64,000 nucleotides of DNA from an uncultured Dokdonia sp. (GCA_938002835.1 CALKZS010000007.1:1-64000), one strand, 5' to 3'. Counted from the stretch's first letter, positions 17,303 to 25,980 are shown. The notes: a model not told the origin generated them from the letters alone. A program made the numbers and translations.

Positions 17303-17393
17303 TTTATATTTTTTTACAAATATAAGGTTCGTGATATTAAGCTTTTGTTAACATTTTGATAGAAATGAAGAAGTATTTTTGAATAATAAAAAA

Positions 17394-17406
17394 TTTCGCG
17401 AAAGCG
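17394..17406. repeat. Palindrome copy 6 (core TTTCGCGAAA)
   Basis: The 10-base core is exact and the right arm continues as GCG, but the left arm reads AAA. It lies about 30 bases before the start of the DUF2911 gene, one of few copies upstream of a gene. Confidence 0.75.
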
Positions 17407-17434
17407 AGCCAAACATTAAAACACTTTAAATACT

Positions 17435-18280
17435 ATGAAAAAATTACTTCTTATGGCTGCCGCTGGTCTTATGACTTTGGGAAGCTACGCACAGATTAAA
17501 ACACCTGCACCAAGTCCATCTGCAAAGATTGAGCAAACAGTAGGACTTACAGATGTAAGTGTTACGTATTCTAGACCTTCTATGAAAGGAAGAACGATAA
17601 TGGGTAACCTTGTACCTTATGACAAAGTATGGCGCACAGGAGCAAATGCAAATACAATTGTAGAGTTTTCTACACCAGTAACTGTAGGAGGGAAAGAGCT
17701 TAAAGCAGGAGCATATGCATTATATAGTAAGCCAGGAAAAAAATCTTGGGAGATCTATTTCTACAACGATACATCTAATTGGGGTACACCACGTGAGTGG
17801 GATGAAAGCAAAGTAGCAGCTTCTATTACTGTAAACCCAATCCAAATGCCTATTAATGTGGAGTCTTTTACAATTACAGTAGATGATCTTACTAATGATG
17901 GAGCAAGCCTTGGGATTATGTGGGAAAAAACATATGTAGGAGTTCCTTTTGGAGTACCTGCAAATGAAACAGTAATGGCTAGCATAGATAAAGTAATATC
18001 TGGTCCAGATGCTGGAGATTATTATACAGCAGCAACCTATCTTTCTAGTACAGATCAGTCTTTAGACAAAGCAGCTGAGTATATGGAGAAAGCAATGAGT
18101 ATGATAGAAAATCCTAGATTCTGGCAACTACGCCAGCAATCATTATTACTTGCAAAAGTCGGGAATAAAAAAGGAGCTATTAAAGCAGCTCAAAGCTCTC
18201 TAGCAAAAGCAAAAAAAGCGGGTAATGCAGACTATGTAAAATTAAATATGGATTCTCTTAAAGAATGGGGAGCATTATAA
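17435..18280 (+). CDS. Secreted DUF2911 domain protein
   Basis: This 281-residue protein has a clear signal peptide (MKKLLLMAAAGLMTLGSYAQ). It then has a DUF2911 domain recognised by PSPSAKIEQTVGLTDVSVTY, GRTIMGNLVPYDKVWRTGAN and ELKAGAYALYSKPG. The C-terminal 90 residues are helical and look like a TPR-like pair (SSTDQSLDKAAEYMEKAMS, NKKGAIKAAQSSLAKAKKAG). The family is widespread in Bacteroidetes and has no established function. A strong terminator follows, so it is probably monocistronic. Confidence 0.85.
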   Translation: MKKLLLMAAAGLMTLGSYAQIKTPAPSPSAKIEQTVGLTDVSVTYSRPSMKGRTIMGNLVPYDKVWRTGANANTIVEFSTPVTVGGKELKAGAYALYSKPGKKSWEIYFYNDTSNWGTPREWDESKVAASITVNPIQMPINVESFTITVDDLTNDGASLGIMWEKTYVGVPFGVPANETVMASIDKVISGPDAGDYYTAATYLSSTDQSLDKAAEYMEKAMSMIENPRFWQLRQQSLLLAKVGNKKGAIKAAQSSLAKAKKAGNADYVKLNMDSLKEWGAL

Positions 18281-18310
18281 TTATATAATCTTATTTTGAT
18301 ACTATAATAA

Positions 18311-18337
18311 AGTCCTCAGAAATGAGGACTTTTTTTA
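18311..18337 (+). terminator. Rho-independent terminator after the DUF2911 gene
   Basis: AGTCCTC, loop AGAAAT, GAGGACT, then seven T. The 7-base stem is perfect and lies 31 bases after the stop codon. Confidence 0.85.
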
Positions 18338-18419
18338 TGAAATTAAAAGTTCTTCTACTTTTAATGAAATAGAGGTAAAACTGTAGTCTCTTTATCTTCA
18401 AACTTTCAAGCCTCTTTAG

Positions 18420-18427
18420 TACATTTG
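18420..18427 (+). promoter_or_regulatory. Putative -7 element of the lpdA promoter
   Basis: TACATTTG is a perfect TAnnTTTG box 21 bases before the lpdA ATG. The -33 element is not clear. Confidence 0.5.
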
Positions 18428-18448
18428 CTTAATATTTAAAAACACACT

Positions 18449-19846
18449 ATGAGTTCATATGATGTAGCCGTGATAGGCTCTGGTCCTGGAGGGTACGTAG
18501 CAGCAATACGCTGTGCACAACTAGGAATGAAAACTGCCATTATAGAAAAGTACAGCACTTTAGGAGGAACCTGCCTTAACGTAGGATGTATTCCATCTAA
18601 AGCATTATTAGATTCTTCACATCATTATGAAGATGCTATCAAGCATTTTGATGATCACGGGATTGAGTTAGGAGATGTAAAATTCTCACTCGAAAAAATG
18701 ATCGCCCGTAAACAAGGCGTAGTAGATCAAACAACTAAAGGTATTGAGTTCTTAATGGATAAGAACAAGATAGATGTATATCAAGGTGTAGGCTCTTTTA
18801 AAGATGCAACGCATATTGTTATTTCTGGAGAAGATGAAAAAACAATAGAAGCAAAAAATACAATTATAGCCACAGGGTCTAAACCTAGTACGTTACCATT
18901 TATTACACTAGATAAAGAACGTATTATAACTTCTACAGAAGCATTAAAACTTCCAGAAGTCCCTAAACATCTTATCGTAATAGGAGGTGGTGTAATAGGT
19001 CTTGAGTTAGGACAAGTATATAAAAGATTAGGAGCAGAAGTAACTGTTGTAGAATATATGGATCGCATTATCCCTACAATGGATGTAGCTCAAAGTAAAG
19101 AATTACTTAAGGTATTTAAAAAACAAAAAGTAAAGTTTGCATTATCTCACGGAGTAAGTGCTGTAGAGCGTAAAGGCGATGAAATTACTGTAAAAGCAAC
19201 AGATAAAAAAGGAAAAGAAGTCGAGTTTAAAGGAGATTATGTTCTTGTGTCTGTAGGGCGTCGTGCTTATACAGATGGACTTAACCTTGATGCTGTAGGA
19301 ATAAAAACAGATGACCGTGGTCGTATAGATGTAAATGCACATTTACAAACTAATGTGTCTAATATATATGCGATAGGAGATGTGGTAAAAGGAGCAATGT
19401 TAGCACATAAAGCCGAAGAAGAAGGAGTCGTGGTTGCAGAGCAACTTGCAGGTCAAAAACCTCATATTGATTACAACCTTATTCCAGGAGTAGTATACAC
19501 GTGGCCAGAAGTAGCTTCTGTAGGAAAAACAGAGCAAGAGCTCAAAGAAGCTGGAGTCCAATATAAGTCTGGACAATTCCCAATGAGAGCTTTAGGACGC
19601 AGTCGTGCAAGTGGAGATACAGATGGATTTGTAAAAATCCTTGCCGACAAAACTACAGATGAAGTACTAGGAGTACATATGGTAGGAGCTCGTGTAGCAG
19701 ATCTTATAGCAGAAGGAGTTACTGCAATGGAGTTTAGAGCAAGTGCAGAAGATATCGCTCGTATGAGCCACGCACACCCTACATATGCAGAAGCAGTAAA
19801 AGAAGCAGCGCTAGCTGCGACTGAAGATAGAGCGTTGCATATCTAG
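18449..19846 (+). CDS. lpdA: Dihydrolipoyl dehydrogenase (E3)
   Basis: This 465-residue flavoprotein reoxidises the dihydrolipoyl groups of 2-oxoacid dehydrogenase complexes and the glycine cleavage system with NAD+. The FAD motif GSGPGG is at 10-15. The redox disulfide is in GGTCLNVGCIPSKALL (Cys42 and Cys47), and the NAD motif is VIGGGVIGLELG. The C-terminal AHPTYAEAVKEAA carries the catalytic His-Glu pair. Length and motifs are standard. It stands alone between two terminators, so it likely serves several complexes encoded elsewhere. Confidence 0.96.
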   Translation: MSSYDVAVIGSGPGGYVAAIRCAQLGMKTAIIEKYSTLGGTCLNVGCIPSKALLDSSHHYEDAIKHFDDHGIELGDVKFSLEKMIARKQGVVDQTTKGIEFLMDKNKIDVYQGVGSFKDATHIVISGEDEKTIEAKNTIIATGSKPSTLPFITLDKERIITSTEALKLPEVPKHLIVIGGGVIGLELGQVYKRLGAEVTVVEYMDRIIPTMDVAQSKELLKVFKKQKVKFALSHGVSAVERKGDEITVKATDKKGKEVEFKGDYVLVSVGRRAYTDGLNLDAVGIKTDDRGRIDVNAHLQTNVSNIYAIGDVVKGAMLAHKAEEEGVVVAEQLAGQKPHIDYNLIPGVVYTWPEVASVGKTEQELKEAGVQYKSGQFPMRALGRSRASGDTDGFVKILADKTTDEVLGVHMVGARVADLIAEGVTAMEFRASAEDIARMSHAHPTYAEAVKEAALAATEDRALHI

Positions 19847-19860
19847 GTTGAAATATATTT

Positions 19861-19875
19861 CGCTTTCGCAAAAAA
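19861..19875. repeat. Degenerate palindrome copy
   Basis: CGCTTTCGCAAAAAA matches the left arm of the family with a mutated right arm. It lies 15 bases after the lpdA stop. Confidence 0.5.
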
Positions 19876-19886
19876 TGAATAGTAAC

Positions 19887-19926
19887 AAAAACTCCTTTCT
19901 TGATAAAAGAACGGAGTTTTGTTTTT
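19887..19926 (+). terminator. Terminator after lpdA
   Basis: AAAACTCC and GGAGTTTT close a stem extended by TTTCTT/AAAGAA and followed by T-rich sequence. It could serve lpdA from one side and the convergent minus-strand gene from the other. Confidence 0.75.
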
Positions 19927-19939
19927 TATGAATAATCAT

Positions 19940-20676
19940 TTATTTCTTCTTCTTAGTATTGAGGAAACTAGTAATAAAGCCTTTTGATATAAAAGAATAT
20001 AGATAGTCATCATCAAGATTAATGATTCTTTCTTGAGCTATTGCAAACTCTTTATTAATATCTATTTTTTCATTTATAGCAAAGATCATTTTTTGAGCCT
20101 TTTTTTGTTTTTCAGGTAATTTATCTATTGAATTGTTATTTATATCTTCATTTATGGTTTCTATATTAAAAGTTTGTATATCTATAGATTTAGTAATTTG
20201 AAGTGATTTTATATTAAATACAGAGTATGATCCGTGGAGAAGCCATAGGCAATCAGGAACAAATTTTTCATTCTTCATTCTTCTTATTTTAAAAGGATGA
20301 TTACAAGACTCTAGTAATTCTAACTTTTCATTTAGTATTTCATAATAAACTTGATTTACAATTGAATCATCTAGCTTAAAAACATCATAAACATCCGTAC
20401 TATTTCTGTAATAATTATACTTTTTTAAAACAGAAAAATCTTTATAATTAATAGAGTCATTTTTTTTAATAACTTTTTCTAAAGTAGTAATTAAGGTACC
20501 TACTAGAGATTCATCTTGAAATTTAATAATTTCTAGTTTCATAGGTACATTAGGGAATTTAATCAAATAAATTTTTTGATGAATGGATTCATTAAATATA
20601 GTTTCTTTTTTTTTTGATCTATTTGAGAAAAACAAAAAATAGAGAATAGCAGAAATAGCAAATTAATTATTTTCAT
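19940..20676 (-). CDS. Secreted protein of unknown function, frameshifted at an A10 tract
   Basis: The main open frame (start 20635) encodes 231 residues with no recognisable family and no signal peptide. In the next frame upstream, an ATG at 20676 gives a good signal peptide, MKIINLLFLLFSIFCFSQID. That frame runs into a run of ten A (20606-20615 as T on the plus strand), after which it ends quickly. One A more or two A fewer would join the signal peptide to the main frame. So the intact gene probably starts at 20676 and encodes an exported protein of about 244 residues. It is either off by slippage, a pseudogene or a sequencing error. The mature part is Lys/Ile/Asn-rich and ends in FLNTKKKK. 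Confidence 0.65.
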
Positions 20677-20749
20677 AAATTTAAAATGTAACACTAAAAC
20701 AATGTTGAAAATAAGCTAAATATAATAAAGTTTAATAATTTAAAAATCA

Positions 20750-20764
20750 GCTTTTGCAAAAGCG
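20750..20764. repeat. Degenerate palindrome copy
   Basis: GCTTTTGCAAAAGCG keeps full dyad symmetry but has the central CG pairs changed to TG/CA. It lies between the frameshifted gene and the heme A synthase gene. Confidence 0.55.
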
Positions 20765-20803
20765 TATAAATATTTTTTCATTTTATTTGAAAGCCCATAA
20801 TTC

Positions 20804-20833
20804 ATTGTATAATGCCGTCAATTCTTATTTTTG
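20804..20833 (+). promoter_or_regulatory. Promoter of the heme A synthase gene
   Basis: ATTG, 18 bases, TATTTTTG (20826-20833). The -7 box is perfect, and the -33 box and its spacing are each one step from consensus. The gene starts 21 bases downstream. Confidence 0.55.
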
Positions 20834-20854
20834 TAAGAATTTTAAAAAGAATTT

Positions 20855-21919
20855 ATGTGGTATCGCCGCGCACTTAAAATTTCAATAATATTTCTTTATT
20901 TAATTATCATTGCTGGAGCTGTGGTACGTATGACGGGAAGTGGTATGGGATGTCCAGACTGGCCACAATGTTTTGGGTATTTAGTACCTCCTACAGATGC
21001 GAGTGAACTTTCTTGGTTACCATCGCATTCATATAAAGAAGGTCAAGTAATTATTCTTGATGAATCACTACGTGTGGCTACTTCAGACTTTATATCTAAT
21101 ACTACATATACAGAAGCAAATTGGAACACTTATGAAAAACACGATTATGCTGTATTTAATGTATGGCATACTTGGATTGAATATATAAATAGGCTTGTTA
21201 CTGCTCTTGCTGGCATCCCAATGTTATTGATGGTAATTCTCGCGTTTTGGTACTGGAAAGGGAAGCCGCTTTATATCATAGGAACATTTATGGTTTTACC
21301 TCTAATGCTGTTTCAAGCTTGGTTAGGAAAACAAGTAGTAGATTCTAATTTGCTACCTATCAAGATAACAATCCATATGATTGCGGCTCTTTTTATTGTA
21401 GCCTTATTATTATGGTTATGGTATGCATCACAACAAAAAGAAAATGCTACTCCTATTATTAAAGATGGTGTAAAGAAGCACAATTATGATTCGTTATTCA
21501 AAAATTTACTTATTGTTGCTAGTATATTAACATTAGTACAAATCGCTTTTGGAACACAAGTACGACAGTATGTAGATGAGCGGGTAGCTCAAGTAGGATA
21601 TGAAGCAAAAAACCTTTGGTTAGATCCTGTTACTTTTTGGTTTTATATACATAGATCATTTTCAATTCTTGTGACAGTTTTAAACATATATCTATATTGG
21701 CGCGATAAAAAGAAAAATCTGGGACATCAACACATAATGAACTGGGTACTCATTCTTATAACTCTTGAAGTGATTACAGGTATTATAATGTATTATATAG
21801 ATTTTCCATTTGGGTCACAGCCATTGCACTTAGTTTTAGCATCGTTACTTTTTGGAGTACAATTTTATGTATTGTTAGAAAGTTTCAAAAAAAGGACAAT
21901 GGCAATTAAGTCAATTTAG
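20855..21919 (+). CDS. ctaA: Heme A synthase, COX15/CtaA family
   Basis: This 354-residue integral membrane protein oxidises the C8 methyl of heme O to make heme A for aa3-type cytochrome oxidase. Family blocks are AGAVVRMTGSGMGCPDWPQCFGYLVPP near 20-46 and WHTWIEYINRLVTALAG near 103-119. The heme-ligand His regions are KITIHMIAALF, WFYIHRSFSILV and QPLHLVLASLLFG. About eight hydrophobic segments are visible. It is the COX15-like type with a long first periplasmic loop. No oxidase genes are adjacent. Confidence 0.92.
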   Translation: MWYRRALKISIIFLYLIIIAGAVVRMTGSGMGCPDWPQCFGYLVPPTDASELSWLPSHSYKEGQVIILDESLRVATSDFISNTTYTEANWNTYEKHDYAVFNVWHTWIEYINRLVTALAGIPMLLMVILAFWYWKGKPLYIIGTFMVLPLMLFQAWLGKQVVDSNLLPIKITIHMIAALFIVALLLWLWYASQQKENATPIIKDGVKKHNYDSLFKNLLIVASILTLVQIAFGTQVRQYVDERVAQVGYEAKNLWLDPVTFWFYIHRSFSILVTVLNIYLYWRDKKKNLGHQHIMNWVLILITLEVITGIIMYYIDFPFGSQPLHLVLASLLFGVQFYVLLESFKKRTMAIKSI

Positions 21920-21963
21920 GAAGAAACAGACTATCTTTACTGTCCTTTAAAAAAAAGAGCACA

Positions 21964-22482
21964 ATGATTTACCGTTTTAGAGCTATTCTAGATACAGAAG
22001 AAGATGTTTTTAGAGATCTAGAGATTGAGGCAACAGCGACTTTAGAAGATTTGCATAATGCTATTAATCAATCTTTTGGATTTGATGGAGCAGAGGTTGC
22101 TGCATTTTATTTAAGTGATGATACGTGGTTACAAGGAGAAGAGTTTGCTCAATTTGATATGGGAGAAGGTGAGAGCCAGTTGCGCATTATGAATGAGACT
22201 TCACTAGATAGTATATTGAGTGAGACCCAGACACGACTTATCTATGTATATGACTTTCTAAATATGTGGCGTTTTCTAGTTGAACTAGCAGAGATTACTA
22301 CCTATGAAGATGGCGTGACATATCCTAATTTAATGTATGTGCACGGTCAGATACCTGATCAAGCTCCAGAGTTTGAGATGGAAGATCAATCTCAAGAGAA
22401 AGATCCCTATAGTGATGAGTTTGACGATTCGTATGATGTAGATGATTATGACGATCTTAACTTTGATCAAAACTGGAACTAA
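21964..22482 (+). CDS. Plasmid pRiA4b ORF-3-like protein
   Basis: This 172-residue protein starts with a domain resembling pRiA4b ORF-3 / IS1096 TnpR-like proteins (MIYRFRAILDTEEDVFRDLE, EDLHNAINQSFGFDGAEVAAFYL, then WRFLVELAEI). The family is common in chromosomes as a stand-alone protein of unknown role, so the transposon-derived name says little. The last 45 residues are very acidic (DDSYDVDDYDDLNFD). It lies 44 bases after the heme A synthase gene and may be read through from it. Confidence 0.75.
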   Translation: MIYRFRAILDTEEDVFRDLEIEATATLEDLHNAINQSFGFDGAEVAAFYLSDDTWLQGEEFAQFDMGEGESQLRIMNETSLDSILSETQTRLIYVYDFLNMWRFLVELAEITTYEDGVTYPNLMYVHGQIPDQAPEFEMEDQSQEKDPYSDEFDDSYDVDDYDDLNFDQNWN

Positions 22483-22521
22483 ACTTAGCATTTTTTACAG
22501 AATAGATATGTATTGGTATAC

Positions 22522-22535
22522 GCTTTCGCGAAAGC
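22522..22535. repeat. GCTTTCGCGAAAGC palindrome, copy 7
   Basis: Exact copy. The dyad extends to the 20-base palindrome TACGCTTTCGCGAAAGCGTA at 22519-22538. It is intergenic, about 40 bases after a stop codon. Confidence 0.92.
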
Positions 22536-22629
22536 GTACTCAAAACAATTAATTTTTAATACCAGTGTAATATTTTAAAACACTATTTATAATAGTACCT
22601 TCTAACTAATCTTGATTAATAATATTTAA

Positions 22630-23685
22630 ATGATCAATCTATATAGCGCTCAAATAGAGTCACTTTCTATACACAGAGTAGGAAATAAAAGTAAAGCCGA
22701 AGGATTGTTTGTCTCACAAGATCCTTACAGTTTAAGTGATGAACTTACACCACTCATAAAAGAGTTTTTCTTTAAACCGTTTAGAGAAAAAGAAGAAAAT
22801 TACTTTAAGTTTTTTCACGAGGAAGACATTGAGTTTAATGAGATGTTTAAGATATCTCAAAAGGTTTTTGATAACCCAGCGGCCACCCATTTACTTTCTG
22901 AAGAAATTGCAAAGCATTTATATGCGCAAAGTGATCACCCACATATTAAACCAGGAGAAGTCTATGTTGTTCACCTTGATGGTGTGCAGATAGATAATAT
23001 CAAGACAGATGCAATAGGTATTTTTAAGAGCGAACTTAAACAAGATTTCTTACAGTTTAAGGAAACAGGTACTAACCTTGAGATGATTTTAGAACAAGGG
23101 ATAAACCTAAACAAACTAGATAAGGGATGTTTGATCTTTAATCATAAGCCTGAAGAAGGCTATAAAGTACTGTCTGTAGATTCTAATAGATATGATGCAA
23201 AATATTGGTTAGAAAACTTCTTGTGTGTAGAAGCTTTTGAAGATGATAATTTTTACACAAAAAAGTATTTAAAATTTTGTCAAGACTTTGCAAAAGATGT
23301 AATACTCCCTGCCGAAGATAAAAAGGAAGAAGTGTTGTTTATGAATCGTGCCGTAAATCACTTTGCAAAAAATGACGCTTTTGAAGAAACTGCTTTTATG
23401 AATGATGTGATAGAAAATCCTGAGCTTATTCCAGAATTCCGTAATTATAAAAGTGAACAAGCACCAAAATATAAAATAGAAGATCTTACAGATTTCCCTA
23501 TTAGTAATACAGCTGTAAGCGCACAACGTAAGAAGATTAAAAATGTAATTAATCTAGATACAAACATCCAGATTAAAATGGATTTTATAAATCCAGAAAG
23601 TGCAGAGAAGTTTGTAGAAAAAGGATGGGATGAAGAAAAACAGATGTACTATTATCTAGTATATTTTAATAAAGAAGAGAAGTAA
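22630..23685 (+). CDS. Nucleoid-associated protein, NdpA/YejK-like
   Basis: This 351-residue protein resembles the NdpA (37-kDa nucleoid-associated) family as found in Bacteroidetes. It begins INLYSAQIESLSIHRVGNKS and contains NPAATHLLSEEIAKHLYAQS and KPGEVYVVHLDGVQIDNIKT. The centre has FLCVEAFEDDNFYTKKYLKF, and the C-terminal part has INLDTNIQIKMDFINPESAE. YejK binds the bacterial nucleoid, but no biochemical role is firmly established. The gene borders the IS-derived region on its right. Confidence 0.8.
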   Translation: MINLYSAQIESLSIHRVGNKSKAEGLFVSQDPYSLSDELTPLIKEFFFKPFREKEENYFKFFHEEDIEFNEMFKISQKVFDNPAATHLLSEEIAKHLYAQSDHPHIKPGEVYVVHLDGVQIDNIKTDAIGIFKSELKQDFLQFKETGTNLEMILEQGINLNKLDKGCLIFNHKPEEGYKVLSVDSNRYDAKYWLENFLCVEAFEDDNFYTKKYLKFCQDFAKDVILPAEDKKEEVLFMNRAVNHFAKNDAFEETAFMNDVIENPELIPEFRNYKSEQAPKYKIEDLTDFPISNTAVSAQRKKIKNVINLDTNIQIKMDFINPESAEKFVEKGWDEEKQMYYYLVYFNKEEK

Positions 23686-23722
23686 TCTTTATGATAGGTG
23701 TGTAATTTAAACTCTGTCTGAT

Positions 23723-23932
23723 TCATTTTTTCTTATCCATTTCGGGATTAGTCAAAACTTGTTTTTGGCTGATCTTGGAATCAGCTATACGTGTTGGTTG
23801 GGTTCTACCAATATCTAGATCAATCCTATCTTAAAAGATAATATAAAGCTGTTGTATGGTAGCACTCCAGTTATGAAGCGGGCTTGTCCACTTTTTCTGA
23901 ATATTCATTGTGGCTAGATAAACTAGCTTAAG
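23723..23932 (-). pseudogene. IS256 (mutator-type) transposase, C-terminal fragment
   Basis: Reading the minus strand from 23932 gives LKLVYLATMNIQKKWTSPLH then NWSATIQQLYIIF, a stop (TAA), and DRIDLDIG. The KWTxPxxNWxxxxxQL block is diagnostic of the C-terminal end of mutator/IS256-family transposases. The in-frame stop and missing catalytic part show it is dead. The remaining bases to 23723 are open but unlike any transposase. Confidence 0.75.
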
Positions 23933-23966
23933 CAGGGTCAAGTCAAAAAGTTGTGGGATTTTAGAA

Positions 23967-24131
23967 CTAAGCAAATATTGTTGTTAACCTAAATAGGAGA
24001 AAACCTACATCTCTAACACCTCTAAATTGCGCTCTAAAAGCTTTAATTTTTGCATTGAATGATTCTTCAGATGCATTTGTGCTTCGATTGTCAAAATAGT
24101 TGAGTATGTTTTTATAATGTATAGACATTGC
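23967..24131 (-). pseudogene. ISAon1-like DDE transposase, C-terminal fragment
   Basis: The minus strand reads HYKNILNYFDNRSTNASEES then FNAKIKAFRAQFRGVRDVGF and LLFRLTTIFA before a TAG. NYFxxRSTNAxxESFNAKIK is the conserved end of ISL3/ISAon1-type transposases. Only 54 residues remain of a protein that is normally several hundred long, so this is a relic. Confidence 0.8.
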
Positions 24132-24159
24132 TAAAGTGGGGTGTTATACTAATTTCATA

Positions 24160-24207
24160 AAAAAAATACAAAATGTATCCAATTTAAACAAGCCCTTGCA
24201 ACGGTCT
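24160..24207. repeat. IS end, copy 2
   Basis: This is nearly identical to 688-734, including the stretch that would translate as TVARACLNWIHFVFF on the minus strand, but here no transposase follows. It ends TGCAACGGTCT at 24197-24207. The next 133 bases to the third copy hold no recognisable gene. Confidence 0.7.
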
Positions 24208-24340
24208 TGTCTAATGCTAAAAACTAAGAGAAAATGAGCCTTAAAAACACTTATTTATGCCCTAAAACTAAAATGAAATCGAAAAATCAACTAAGTTTTG
24301 AACAAAAAAAATAAAAAACCTCCTAGTCTAACTAACCTTT

Positions 24341-24352
24341 TGCAACGGTCTC
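24341..24352. repeat. IS end, copy 3 (TGCAACGGTCTC)
   Basis: An exact 12-base match to 724-735 in the same orientation. It abuts the broken lipoprotein gene at 24353. Confidence 0.65.
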
Positions 24353-24585
24353 AGAGTACCAGTTGCAAAAGTTCCATCTTGAGAGATTGAAACATTTAAA
24401 GTTCCTCTTGTGGTTCCATCTACAGTAGTAAATATACCTTTATAATTTTCTACTGATAATTCATCAGTATTGAGATTTTCTGAAGTATAAGTTACCGTAT
24501 CTACACTGTCTGAACTACAAGCAAATACTAGCTATACTATAACAAATAGGAATAAAAGTTTTGCTTTCGTGAAAGCAAAAAACAT
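24353..24585 (-). pseudogene. Lipoprotein gene, 5' fragment with internal stop
   Basis: From the ATG at 24583-24585 the minus strand reads MFFAFTKAKLLFLFVIV, a TAG, then LVFACSSDSVDTVTYTSENL and about 37 more residues until the IS end cuts it at 24352. The start is a lipoprotein signal peptide with lipobox VFAC, interrupted by a stop codon. The gene has therefore been hit twice, by a nonsense mutation and by a truncating insertion. A degenerate palindrome copy encodes AFTKA in its signal peptide. Confidence 0.7.
24563..24576. repeat. Degenerate palindrome copy (GCTTTCGTGAAAGC)
   Basis: One base from the consensus 14-mer. It lies in the signal-peptide region of the broken lipoprotein gene. 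Confidence 0.65.
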
Positions 24586-24649
24586 TATAAAAAGCACCCA
24601 ATTAGTACCATCTTATTTTTAAAGTATGATGTTACTTTATGAATATAGT

Positions 24650-25963
24650 CTAAGTTATTCTTGTAATCTTAGCCCCTATTTTTTGTAAACGCTCATCTAT
24701 ATTCTCATAACCTCTATCTATCTGTTCTATATTATGTATAACAGAAGTTCCTTTTGCGCTCAAGGCAGCGATTAATAATGATATCCCAGCTCTAATATCT
24801 GGAGAAGTCATTGTAGTTGCTTTTAGAGTAGATTGAAAATTGTGCCCTATTACAGTTGCTCTGTGTGGATCACAAAGAATAATCTTTGCTCCCATATCTA
24901 TAAGCTTATCAGTAAAAAACAAACGACTTTCAAACATTTTTTGATGTATAAGTACTTCGCCTTTTGCTTGTGTTGCAACTACAAGGATAATACTTAATAA
25001 ATCTGGTGTAAAACCTGGCCAAGGTGCATCAGAAATAGTCATAAAAGACCCATCTATAAAAGTATCTATCTCATAGCCATCTGTATGAGCTGGAATGTAA
25101 ATATCATCTCCTTTGCGTTCTAATGTAATTCCTAATTTTCTAAAGGTATTAGGTATTAATCCTAAATCGTCCCAACTTACATTTTTAATAGTAAGTTCGC
25201 TTTTAGTCATTGCAGCAAGTCCTATCCAAGAACCTATCTCAATCATATCTGGAAGAATGCGATGCTCACAACCTCCCATTGCTGTTACACCTTCTATAGT
25301 GAGCATATTTGAGCCTATTCCTTGAATTTTTGCTCCCATACGAACCATCATTTTACATAACTGTTGCAAATAAGGTTCACAAGCTGCGTTATAAATAGTG
25401 GTAGTACCTTTTGCCATTACGGCAGCCATTACAATATTTGCTGTCCCAGTTACCGATGCTTCATCTAATAACATATATGTTCCAGTGAGACCTTCAGGAG
25501 CTTCTACTCCATAGAAGCGTTCTTCTCGATTATATCTAAAATTTGCTCCTAACTTTATAAATCCTTCAAAGTGTGTATCAAGACGACGACGACCTATTTT
25601 ATCTCCTCCAGGACGAGGAATATAACCTTTACCAAAACGTGCTAAAAGAGGACCTACAATCATTATAGAACCTCGCAAACCGCTTCCTTCCTTCTTAAAC
25701 TTCTCACTTTCTAGGTATTCTAAATTAAGATCATCTGCTTGAAAAACAAAAGTTCCTTTTTCAAGTTTTTCTACCTTAACGCCAAGATGTTTTAGTATTG
25801 TGATTAGTTTATTTACATCTATGATATCTGGAACGTTTCTTAAGGTAACTTTTTCAGGAGTGAGCAATACACCACATAATATTTGTAATGCTTCATTTTT
25901 TGCACCTTGTGGCTGAATATCACCTTTTAATTGGTGTCCTCCCTCGATCTGAAATGTTGCCAT
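24650..25963 (-). CDS. murA: UDP-N-acetylglucosamine 1-carboxyvinyltransferase
   Basis: This 437-residue cytoplasmic enzyme transfers enolpyruvate from PEP to UDP-GlcNAc, the first committed step of peptidoglycan synthesis. Lys22-Asn23 (GAKNEAL) and the loop RPGGDKIGRRRLDTH near 118-131 are visible. The loop residue that is the fosfomycin target in Escherichia coli (Cys115) is Asp121 here. This natural variant is known from Mycobacterium and Chlamydia and keeps activity while preventing fosfomycin alkylation. It follows the DUF4290 gene after 17 bases, so the two are probably co-transcribed. Confidence 0.96.
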   Translation of the reverse strand: MATFQIEGGHQLKGDIQPQGAKNEALQILCGVLLTPEKVTLRNVPDIIDVNKLITILKHLGVKVEKLEKGTFVFQADDLNLEYLESEKFKKEGSGLRGSIMIVGPLLARFGKGYIPRPGGDKIGRRRLDTHFEGFIKLGANFRYNREERFYGVEAPEGLTGTYMLLDEASVTGTANIVMAAVMAKGTTTIYNAACEPYLQQLCKMMVRMGAKIQGIGSNMLTIEGVTAMGGCEHRILPDMIEIGSWIGLAAMTKSELTIKNVSWDDLGLIPNTFRKLGITLERKGDDIYIPAHTDGYEIDTFIDGSFMTISDAPWPGFTPDLLSIILVVATQAKGEVLIHQKMFESRLFFTDKLIDMGAKIILCDPHRATVIGHNFQSTLKATTMTSPDIRAGISLLIAALSAKGTSVIHNIEQIDRGYENIDERLQKIGAKITRIT

Positions 25964-25980
25964 AAATTTTATATCTGTTT

